A stretch of 5,771 nt of DNA from Ardenticatenales bacterium (GTDB lineage: Bacteria > Chloroflexota > Anaerolineae > Ardenticatenales > Ardenticatenaceae): the NCBI GenBank assembly GCA_013812995.1, contig JACCSL010000594.1:1-5771 (forward strand), read 5' to 3'. The translations under genes were made by a program, and so were the position numbers. The notes beneath the pieces are model-generated. The model was not told where the DNA came from. It did no database searches and was given only the letters and a program-made list of their open reading frames with translations. How positions within the stretch are numbered: position 1 is the first letter of the stretch; every line of letters begins with the position of its first letter. Below, piece by piece: positions 1 through 5,637 of this stretch.

Positions 1-94
1 TGCGCCGCAGCGTCACGCCCATCTCCTCCGCGATGCCGCTAAAGCGATGGCGATACAGTTCCAGCAGAATAGGGTCTGGTGGGTGAAAGGACAT
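1..94 (-). CDS. hyuB: Hydantoinase/oxoprolinase B subunit, 5' end only (runs off window)
   Basis: This is the start of the B subunit of an ATP-dependent hydantoinase/5-oxoprolinase/acetone-carboxylase-type enzyme. Reading the minus strand from the ATG at 94-92 gives 31 codons before the window edge. They include DPILLELYRHRF and IAEEMGVTLRR, the hallmark N-terminus of HyuB proteins, which normally continues with a TAFSPNIKERRDFSCA-like stretch that lies outside the window. HyuB works with HyuA to hydrolyse a cyclic amide or a related substrate with ATP; the substrate cannot be told from sequence. The start is supported by AAGG at 103-100, five bases ahead of the ATG. The stop codon of the beta-helix gene (104-102) overlaps this ribosome binding site, so translational coupling is likely. 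The fragment is too short to show whether the gene is intact. Confidence 0.85.
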   Translation of the reverse strand, partial: MSFHPPDPILLELYRHRFSGIAEEMGVTLRR

Positions 95-104
95 ATCTAC
101 CTTA
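95..104 (-). promoter_or_regulatory. hyuB ribosome binding site overlapping the upstream stop codon
   Basis: On the minus strand the bases read TAAGGTAGAT and then ATG. The TAA is the stop codon of the beta-helix gene, and AAGG (103-100) is a Shine-Dalgarno-like core five bases from the hyuB start. The overlap of stop and ribosome binding site, with only seven bases between the genes, indicates one mRNA and probably coupled translation. Confidence 0.6.
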
Positions 105-1898
105 CTGTCCAATGACTGGAAAATAGACATAATGTTGCACCGCAGGAGGCAAGGTGCCGCTCGCCTCGTAGGCCCCGATATCGCAGTGCCCCGCCCGCAG
201 TGCCCAGCGCTGATCGACGAGAGGGCAGCGGCGACTATCGCCGACATCCAGCGCCGGGCTGCCCGCGCCAAGGGCCATCGTTGGCGTTGGACCGCCATTG
301 TCTGCCAGCGCCACCAGCAGCGGGTCTACCGAGGGCTGACCCACGAAGCACGAGGTATCACCGAACTGGATATTGTTCTCCAGGTTAGTCAAGGTGCCCT
401 GGAAGGTGGCGCAGTTCTGCCCGCTCGGGCTGCTGGCGATGATGCTGTTTCGGACCTGGATCGTTGCATCGTGCTCCCAGTGAATCCCGCCCCCAGACTC
501 TGCGGAGTTACCTGAGAGCGTACTGTTTAGCATTGCTGTCGTGCCACGGTTGATATAGAGCGCGCCGCCGCGCCGCGCCTGGTTGCCGGTGAAGGTGCTG
601 TTCGCGATGCTCATCGGCCCGGCACTGCCAATGCCGCCGCCAAAGCTCTGGCTCCCGGCCACGCTGTTGTTCGCAAAGGTACTGCCCACAATCGTGGCCT
701 GCCCGTTGTAGCTGATGATGCCGCCCCCGCGCGTGTCGCCCGCCCGGTCTGCGCCCGCGATGTTCCCGGTGAAGGTGCTATCGTAGAGACGGAGCGTGCC
801 ACTCGCATTGACGAGTCCGCCACCGTCCCGCTGTGCGATATTGTCCGTCACGGTGAGCTGGTGCGCTTCCAGAAGATTCTCGGTCCCGTTGAAGATGGCA
901 CCGCCCTCCCCGCCTTGATTCGTGCGGAAGATGGAGTTGGTCACCTGCACATGGCTCATGTAGGTTCCCAGTGCTCCACCTCGTACACTGCCGCTGTTGC
1001 CAACAAACTGGCTTGTGGTAACAGACATCCAGCTACCCAGGTCGGCGAAGAGCGCACCGCCCTCCTTTGCTGAGTTATTCGTGAACTGCGTCTGCTCGAT
1101 GGCAATGATCGCCCCGGCCTTGTTCGTGTAGATTCCTCCGCCGATGCCCAGTGCTGTGGCACCCAGCGCCTTGTTATCGCTGATGGTGCTTCCCAGAACG
1201 CTCAGCGTGGCGGCATTGATAAAGACGCCACCGCCGTTGCCCGTGGCCGTGTTCGCGGAAATCGTCGTGTTGCGGAGCACTACCTTGCCGCCTGGAACGG
1301 AGCTGATGATGCCGCCCCCGTACGTTGCCTGATTGTTCCGAACAGTGCTGTTGATGAGTGTGAGTCGGCCCTGATAGCTGAAGAGCCCGCCACCCTCTCC
1401 GGCCCGGCAGTTTGTCACGGTGACGTTTGACAGGAGTACCCGGCTGTTCCGGTTGTAGAGACAGCCCCCGTAGTTGGGGTCGGTTCCCCCGGACTTTCCG
1501 TTGGTAAGGGTCAGGTTGCTCAGAGTGAAGCTGAGACCCGCAGGAAGATAATTAGCATTGACATAGAAAATGCGCACCCGACCTCCTGCGTCGAGCGTGA
1601 TGAGATTGCCGCCGTGGATGCTGGTGCTCCCTGTGATGCGCTTCTCGTGCGTGATAGGGATTATCACTGGTGCAGCGCCACAGGAAAAGGTGATGGTTCC
1701 ACCGGCTGCCAGCGCTGTGTTCAGAGCCGCTTCTGTGCAGCTTGCGGCGCTGCCATTGCCGACCACCGAGGTAATGACCTCTCCTTCCTCTACTTCGCCC
1801 TGTGCCCAGACGGGAGTGGCATGTTGCAGACTCGCCAAGAGAATGAAGCTGCCTATCAGGTAGAGGAAGCGGCGCACTGTGAACTGGGATGAGGACAT
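102..1898 (-). CDS. Secreted right-handed parallel beta-helix protein with choice-of-anchor-Q C-terminus
   Basis: An exported, probably surface-located protein of about 598 residues; its ligand or enzymatic activity is unknown. Residues 1-32 form a signal peptide: a short polar start with RR at 9-10, a hydrophobic core (FLYLIGSFILLASL) and a likely cut after VWA. The N-terminal cap (about 54-115) has the CTEAAL...ALAAGGTITFSCG pattern common ahead of such helices. From about 120 to 490 there are roughly eleven coils of 25-40 residues, each with a GGG(I/L/V) turn and an N/D-S/T-x-(F/I) strand followed by NN or GN, as in pectin-lyase-fold and polymorphic outer membrane repeats. The end has SPALDVGD (547-554) and CDIGAYE (572-578), the choice-of-anchor-Q signature, then VYFPVIGQ at the very end. 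Cysteines occur in close pairs, consistent with disulfides outside the cell. I chose ATG 1898 because GGAGG lies four bases before it; ATG 1901 and TTG 1916 are possible but worse placed. The gene sits between hyuA and hyuB. Confidence 0.9.
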   Translation of the reverse strand: MSSSQFTVRRFLYLIGSFILLASLQHATPVWAQGEVEEGEVITSVVGNGSAASCTEAALNTALAAGGTITFSCGAAPVIIPITHEKRITGSTSIHGGNLITLDAGGRVRIFYVNANYLPAGLSFTLSNLTLTNGKSGGTDPNYGGCLYNRNSRVLLSNVTVTNCRAGEGGGLFSYQGRLTLINSTVRNNQATYGGGIISSVPGGKVVLRNTTISANTATGNGGGVFINAATLSVLGSTISDNKALGATALGIGGGIYTNKAGAIIAIEQTQFTNNSAKEGGALFADLGSWMSVTTSQFVGNSGSVRGGALGTYMSHVQVTNSIFRTNQGGEGGAIFNGTENLLEAHQLTVTDNIAQRDGGGLVNASGTLRLYDSTFTGNIAGADRAGDTRGGGIISYNGQATIVGSTFANNSVAGSQSFGGGIGSAGPMSIANSTFTGNQARRGGALYINRGTTAMLNSTLSGNSAESGGGIHWEHDATIQVRNSIIASSPSGQNCATFQGTLTNLENNIQFGDTSCFVGQPSVDPLLVALADNGGPTPTMALGAGSPALDVGDSRRCPLVDQRWALRAGHCDIGAYEASGTLPPAVQHYVYFPVIGQ

Positions 1899-1902
1899 CA
1901 TA

Positions 1903-1907
1903 CCTCC
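1903..1907 (-). promoter_or_regulatory. Ribosome binding site that decides the beta-helix start
   Basis: The minus strand reads GGAGGTATGATG. GGAGG is a strong Shine-Dalgarno core. It lies one base before the first ATG (1901) and four before the second (1898), and it falls inside the reading frame if TTG 1916 were used. This favours the second ATG as the start. Confidence 0.65.
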
Positions 1908-1937
1908 AGGAAACAAGGGTTTTGTGTGGGGGGCAAC

Positions 1938-1969
1938 ATTAAAAAGGCCGAGCCCAGTGGGGCGCGGCC
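1938..1969 (-). terminator. Rho-independent terminator after hyuA
   Basis: The bases 1946-1969 form a GC-rich hairpin: GGCCG (1946-1950) pairs with CGGCC (1965-1969) and GCCC (1952-1955) with GGGC (1960-1963). There is one A/G mismatch between the two stems and a four-base loop. Read on the minus strand it is followed at once by TTTTTAAT (1945-1938), the expected U-tract. It lies about 48 bases beyond the hyuA stop and about 40 bases before the beta-helix start. It should end or reduce hyuA transcription before the next gene. No clear promoter was seen in the short space between terminator and beta-helix start, so some read-through may be needed. Confidence 0.8.
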
Positions 1970-2016
1970 CCCATTATGAAGAGGTAAGCTTACGGAATCG
2001 GCTCTGGCGGCTGTCG

Positions 2017-4053
2017 TTAATAAGACGTAGAAGATGATTGAAGGGTTACGTTGCCCCAGTCATCTATCCTACCCGCCCAGCGCGGCCCGACCACCACCGT
2101 TGTGTCAGGCTGATACAGCAGCGCGGGACCGTTGAAGGTGGTTCCTGGCGCTAACGAGGCTCGCTCATAGCCGGGCGTTAGCACCGGCGCGTCGCCATCG
2201 AACCAGACGAGGGAGGTTCCAGCGGGGTTGGCTCCGTGGGCCAGGGCAGGGGTCGCGGTGAGCCAGCCCTGCGCGAGCGGCGCGGGGGCGCTGCCGCGCA
2301 GCCGCAAGGTAACTGCCTCGATGGGTCGCGGGTAGCGCGCGCCGTAGCGCTGGGCATGGGCCGCGTGAAATTCCGCGGCCAGCAGAGAAAGGCTCGGCGG
2401 TTCCAGGGGCAGGGCCAGGGGAATCGTCAGCTCGTAGCTTTGCCCCACATAGCGGCAATCCATCGCGACGTGCCAGGTTGGGGCCTTGATGCCCTCAGCA
2501 GCGAGCGCCGCCTGGGCCTGGCTCTGCAAGGAATCGAGTACCCGGCGGAGATCATCAACCACGAGGGTCTCCAGCGGGTGAAGCATCGCGTGCGAGAGGT
2601 CGCGTGCCTGCGGGGCGAGTAGCATCCCCAGCGCCGAGAGTACGCTGGCCTGCCGGGGAATTACGATGTGGGTCATCGCCAGCGCGTCGGCCAGAGCGCA
2701 GGCGTGGAGTGGCCCGGCCCCGCCAAAGGGAAAGAGCGTGAACGTGCGCGGGTCGTGGCCGCGCTCCACCGAGACACGGCGCAGGGCGCGCTCCATCACC
2801 GCGTTCGCCACCGCCAGGATGCCCAGCGCCGCCCGTTCGATGCTTAGGCCCAGAGGCTCTGCAATGGTTGACACCGCCCGCCGCGCCGCCTCGACATCCA
2901 GCCGCATCTGCCCGCCCAGGAAGCGCGCCGGGTCCAGGCGACCCAGGACGAGATTCGCATCGGTCACCGTTGGCGCGCGGCCTCCCCGACCATAGCAGGC
3001 CGGGCCGGGCGAGGCTCCCGCGCTCTCTGGCCCCACGCGCAGCGCGCCCCCACTGTCCACCCTCGCCATAGAGCCGCCGCCTGCCCCCACCGTGTGCAGA
3101 TCAATCACCGGCAGGCGTAGAGGCAGCCCGCCAATCTCCGCCTCCGTCGTGGTGAGAATCGCACCGGGGCAAAGCGCCACATCGGTACTGGTTCCGCCCA
3201 TGTCGAAGGTCAGCAGGGCGGGTGTGTCGGTGCCATCCACCTGCTGCATCAGCCGAAAAGCCCCCACAACGCCCCCCGCCGGGCCACTCAGCGCCAGCCG
3301 CGCCGCCTCCTGCCCGGCCTGTGCCGCGCTGATGAGCCCCCCATTGGATTGCATCACCCGTAGCCGTCGCCCCGGCCCTAGTTGCTCGACGAGGCGCGTC
3401 AGGTAGTGCGCCACCGGCGGGCGGACATAGGCATTGATGACCGTCGTGGCCGTCCGCTCGAACTCGCGGTGCTCGGGCAGCAACTCGCAGGAGAGCGTGA
3501 GCAACAGTTGGGGGAGCCGGGCACGCAGAATCTGCGCCGCGCGCTGCTCGTGGGTGGGGTTCAGGAAGGAGAAGAGAAAAACAATCGCGAGCGAGTCGAC
3601 GCCCGACGCGGCAATCTCCTCTGCCAGCACCTTGATCCTACCCTCGTCCAGCGGCTGAAGGACTTTGCCTTTCTCATTGAGCCGCTCGGCCACCTCCCAG
3701 CGCCAGTGGCGCGGCACGAGCGGCGGCTGGGGCGGCTGGACGAGGCGATACAGATGGGGGCGATTCTGTCGCCCCAGTGCCAGCACATCGCGGAAGCCCG
3801 CCGTGGTGAGCAGCCCCGTGCGAGCACCCTTGCCCTCCAGCAGCGCATTCGTTGCCACCGTGGAGCCATGCACAATCTCCGCCTCCGCCACGCCCAGCGC
3901 GCGCAGCCCCGCCAGCATCGCCTCGCTCTGGTCGTGCGGCGTGGAAAGCTCCTTGTGCGTCCGCAGCGTCTTGCTCTGCGGCTCCCACAGCACAAAATCC
4001 GTGAACGTGCCGCCAACATCGATTCCAACGAGAGGAGGGGAGAAAGAGGACAT
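2017..4053 (-). CDS. hyuA: Hydantoinase/oxoprolinase A subunit (ATP-dependent)
   Basis: This is a 678-residue cytoplasmic protein of the HyuA family (ATP-dependent hydantoinase, 5-oxoprolinase, acetone carboxylase beta-like), full length for the family. Three regions follow in order. The Hydant_A_N region (about 8-190) has the phosphate-binding loop GIDVGGTFTDF (10-20) and HGSTVATNALLEGKG (62-76). The Hydantoinase_A core (about 205-495) has INAYVRPP (206-213), MQSNGGL (234-240), LSGPAGGVVGA (255-265), the second ATP loop FDMGGTSTDVAL (283-294), VGAGGGS (322-328), GPESAGASPGPACYGRGG (341-358) and FPFGGAGPLHA (441-451). The C-terminal region (about 505-675) has CRYVGQSYEL (533-542). All ASKHA-type ATP-binding motifs look intact and no frameshift is seen. 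The enzyme should need HyuB, whose start lies beyond the beta-helix gene. The substrate (hydantoin, 5-oxoproline, N-methylhydantoin or other) cannot be assigned from sequence. The start lacks a good Shine-Dalgarno and lies three bases after the stop of the preceding small gene, which may allow coupled translation. Confidence 0.95.
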   Translation of the reverse strand: MSSFSPPLVGIDVGGTFTDFVLWEPQSKTLRTHKELSTPHDQSEAMLAGLRALGVAEAEIVHGSTVATNALLEGKGARTGLLTTAGFRDVLALGRQNRPHLYRLVQPPQPPLVPRHWRWEVAERLNEKGKVLQPLDEGRIKVLAEEIAASGVDSLAIVFLFSFLNPTHEQRAAQILRARLPQLLLTLSCELLPEHREFERTATTVINAYVRPPVAHYLTRLVEQLGPGRRLRVMQSNGGLISAAQAGQEAARLALSGPAGGVVGAFRLMQQVDGTDTPALLTFDMGGTSTDVALCPGAILTTTEAEIGGLPLRLPVIDLHTVGAGGGSMARVDSGGALRVGPESAGASPGPACYGRGGRAPTVTDANLVLGRLDPARFLGGQMRLDVEAARRAVSTIAEPLGLSIERAALGILAVANAVMERALRRVSVERGHDPRTFTLFPFGGAGPLHACALADALAMTHIVIPRQASVLSALGMLLAPQARDLSHAMLHPLETLVVDDLRRVLDSLQSQAQAALAAEGIKAPTWHVAMDCRYVGQSYELTIPLALPLEPPSLSLLAAEFHAAHAQRYGARYPRPIEAVTLRLRGSAPAPLAQGWLTATPALAHGANPAGTSLVWFDGDAPVLTPGYERASLAPGTTFNGPALLYQPDTTVVVGPRWAGRIDDWGNVTLQSSSTSY

Positions 4054-4056
4054 GGC

Positions 4057-4362
4057 TCAGAGGTTTTCTATATAATCAAGTAAAGAACGAATCATCAGGC
4101 TGAAAGGCTTAGCCTCAGCCGCACGCTCTCGAAGTTGCTCTAAAAACAAAGGGCCTTGGACAGTGAGTTTTTGGGGGTCGTCAGGTAGACCAACCATTCG
4201 CACATGTTGCTTGTACGCACGTTGATACTCAGTAGGATCATCATGTTGAGGCCAAGACCATCTGTTGCTATCACACTTTTTGTCTAGCCAACTCTGTGTC
4301 CACCTCTTAATATTTCTGCGTGTCCAAAATTCAGGCGCAGGCCCGCGTTTGAGCTTAATCAT
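4057..4362 (-). CDS. Small hypothetical protein, possibly an HNH-nuclease relic lacking the catalytic core
   Basis: An open frame of 101 codons, stopping three bases before hyuA. I do not recognise it with confidence. It is basic at the N-terminus, rich in Trp (positions 13, 21, 25, 35 and 37), and has no signal peptide or membrane segment. The start (MIKLKRGPAPEFW, then RWTQSWLDKK and RWSWP) resembles from memory the N-terminus of TIGR02646/PtuB-like HNH endonucleases, which run to 200-300 residues. The C-terminal stretch (LEQLRERA...PFSLMIRSLLDYIENL) is helix-like. No CxxC or HNH motif is present, so it would be an internally deleted relic if related. By-eye GC counts give about 42-48 percent in two 60-base blocks, against about 68 percent in a block of hyuA, suggesting foreign origin. 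No clear ribosome binding site precedes ATG 4362. It may be a real small gene co-transcribed with hyuA or a decayed one. Confidence 0.45.
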   Translation of the reverse strand: MIKLKRGPAPEFWTRRNIKRWTQSWLDKKCDSNRWSWPQHDDPTEYQRAYKQHVRMVGLPDDPQKLTVQGPLFLEQLRERAAEAKPFSLMIRSLLDYIENL

Positions 4363-4491
4363 GGTTTTGTTTCGTTCGCTTGAGAAAGAGCGAGAAGAGG
4401 AACATGCTCAGAATCCAGTGGGGAGTAAGCCAAGCGTAGGGCTGAACGCGAAAAAAAGCCAAAGCCCAGAAAATCCGGTAGACCAGCGACT

Positions 4492-4910
4492 ATGGAAAAC
4501 TGGCGCGACTTGGACCTGAGCCAACTGAAACTGGAGCCCAGCGTAGCGGCCCTTCTCGGGCGGTTGCTGAGGCATATTGAGGTGCTGGAAGGCGAGACCG
4601 TACTCCTGCGGGCGGAAAACCAAGCGCTGCGTGACGAGATCAACCGCCTCAAAGGATAAAAAGGCCGTCCCGAGTTCAAGCCGAACCAACCGCCCCAGCC
4701 GACGGTCATCAGCCACAAGCACTTGGCGACCTTTGCGGCGGAACGCGCCGCCATTCTGGACGCCGGGCTTCAGACGACGCGCTACCAGCAGTTGGACGAC
4801 ACCGGTTTGCGCGTGGCGGGGGTCAACCATTAACTCGCGGTGCTGACCAACCCCCACTTTGCCTGCTACTTCATCCATCGCTTCAAAAACGCGCCCACGG
4901 TCGATGCCCG
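4492..4910 (+). pseudogene. IS66-like transposase remnant with two in-frame stops and an internal deletion
   Basis: One frame starting at ATG 4492 carries a decayed IS66-like transposase. Codons 1-55 include the leucine-rich heptads LLRHIEVLEGETVLLRAENQ and ALRDEINRLKG, the coiled-coil start of this family. The frame stops at TAA 4657-4659, continues with GRPEFKPNQPP, then jumps near 4700 to TFAAERAAILDAGL and YQQLDDTGLRVAGVNH. A second TAA follows at 4831-4833, then LAVLTNPHFACYFIHRFKNAPTV. The DDT stretch matches the first catalytic Asp region of the DDE domain. Intact relatives are about 450-550 residues and have a long central zinc-finger and linker region between KPN and the strand before DDT; it is missing here. 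Both stops fit single substitutions (Glu to stop in RLKG-E-KG, Tyr to stop in NH-Y-LAV). Family identity is from recalled motifs. It ends at a sharp switch to ATPase sequence near 4910, and the second and third catalytic residues are absent. Confidence 0.8.
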
Positions 4911-5075
4911 ACTGCGGAAACGGTCCCGCGAGGCGATGCTCGTGGATGTGCTCCGCGCCAGGGGGGAGGAGGCCCGGCGCAGCGGGACGGCCCTGCTGGT
5001 GGTGCTGGAGGATGTGCATTGGCTGGATGCGCTCTCGCACGACCTGCTGGAGGTGATCGGCCACGCTATTACAGA
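4911..5075 (+). pseudogene. Walker-B fragment of a STAND/AAA-type ATPase regulator
   Basis: In the same frame as the preceding transposase piece, the sequence changes to LVDVLRARGEEARR, then TALLVVLEDVHWLDALSHDL and LEVIGHAI. The hydrophobic strand ending in LEDVHWLD, followed by SHDLLE, is the Walker-B region of the large AAA/STAND ATPases found in adenylate-cyclase-like and LuxR-type multidomain regulators, usually around 1000 residues. Only about 55 residues remain. The Walker-A loop, sensor regions, TPR repeats and output domain are all missing. After about 5075 the frame stays open to TAA 5179-5181, but the residues (KPSWIYPWDANGRR...) no longer look like this family. An ATG at 4840 would give a 113-residue chimera of transposase strand and Walker-B segment, which I read as a by-product of rearrangement, not a working gene. 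Confidence 0.7.
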
Positions 5076-5198
5076 GGTAAGCACGAGAAAGCCCAGTTGG
5101 ATTTATCCCTGGGATGCCAACGGTAGGCGCTCTAGGCGAATCGTGCTACAATGCAGAACAAAGATTCTAAAAACAGAGTAAGCCCCTTGGAATAGGAG

Positions 5199-5213
5199 CA
5201 GGGAGCCCCCCTG
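5199..5213. repeat. Short perfect hairpin just before the tnpB remnant
   Basis: CAGGG (5199-5203) and CCCTG (5209-5213) form a five-base stem with a five-base loop AGCCC. It lies eight bases before the tnpB ATG. IS200/IS605-type elements have subterminal hairpins at their ends, so this might be part of an old left end, but a stem this short also occurs by chance. The rest of 5076-5221 shows no gene; TACAAT at 5147-5152 resembles a -10 box without a matching -35. Confidence 0.25.
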
Positions 5214-5221
5214 TAACGCTC

Positions 5222-5637
5222 ATGGCCTATCGCAAAAGTACCACCCTTTGTACGGTACAACTGATTCACCTGCGCTTGACGCCCGAGCAGGTCGCCCACT
5301 GCGAACGGCTGCGGCGGGAGGCGGGGCGCTGCTGGTCGGACCTCGTGACCTTTCATCGCACCGCACGCGCCGTGCACGAGTGGCCCTCGGTCCGCGAGGT
5401 GGAGCTCTTTGGGGCGGCGCAGGACTATGCGCTCCATTCCCAAATCCATTCAGGCGCTCGCTCAACAACTCGACGCCAACCTCAAAACCGCTACCCGCCT
5501 GCGCCAGCAGGAGTTGGCTGAGAGTGGTCAAATCACCACCCAGTATCCCTACCACACGCCGACCTTCCAAACACTGATCTGGAAAAACCCTGCCCTCCAG
5601 TGGCAAGACGGCTCCTTGCGCCTCTCCAACGGTCGCA
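5222..5637 (+). pseudogene. tnpB: tnpB 5' fragment (IS200/IS605 or IS1341 type), frameshifted and truncated
   Basis: TnpB proteins are RNA-guided nucleases carried by IS200/IS605-like elements, normally about 400 residues. Here only the N-terminal third survives. Frame 2 from ATG 5222 gives LIHLRLTPEQVAHCERLRRE, then AGRCWSDLVTFHRTARAV and YALHSQ. The match then continues in frame 3 as IQALAQQLDANLKTATRLRQQ, then YPYHTPTFQTLIWKNPAL and GSLRLSNGR. The shift is at the AAA run 5442-5444: removing one A gives LHSQSIQALAQQL, the expected family sequence, so a single inserted A explains it. The fragment stops matching near 5637, where antisense IS66 sequence begins. The RuvC catalytic core and zinc ribbon are absent, so it cannot be active. 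No good ribosome binding site precedes the ATG (AGGAG at 5194-5198 is too distant). No omega-RNA region can be assigned, because the 3' end is lost. Confidence 0.85.

Noticed and set aside
132..515. Plus-strand open frame of 127 codons opposite the beta-helix gene
   Set aside because: Arg- and Ala-rich antisense shadow of the repeat protein, without a ribosome binding site or motif.
1899..1916. TTG 1916 or ATG 1901 as the beta-helix start
   Set aside because: TTG 1916 has no Shine-Dalgarno and would place the GGAGG inside the coding region; ATG 1901 is only one base from GGAGG. ATG 1898 fits better, though 1901 cannot be excluded.
3382..4083. Long plus-strand open frame of 233 codons opposite hyuA
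   Set aside because: It lies fully antisense to the well-supported hyuA, is rich in Arg, Gln and Leu as expected for the complement of a GC-rich gene, and shows no family motif.
4054..4105. Possible hyuA promoter with TATATA near 4069-4074 on the minus strand
   Set aside because: The AT-rich hexamer has no convincing -35 partner at the right distance and lies inside the end of the preceding gene; too weak to annotate.
4408..5064. Minus-strand open frame of 218 codons across the IS remnants
   Set aside because: It is antisense to two recognisable plus-strand gene fragments and crosses their seam; its residues show no domain pattern.
5124..5138. Direct repeat TAGGCG (5124-5129 and 5133-5138)
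   Set aside because: Two copies of six bases are expected by chance in GC-rich DNA and no further copies follow; not a repeat array or CRISPR.
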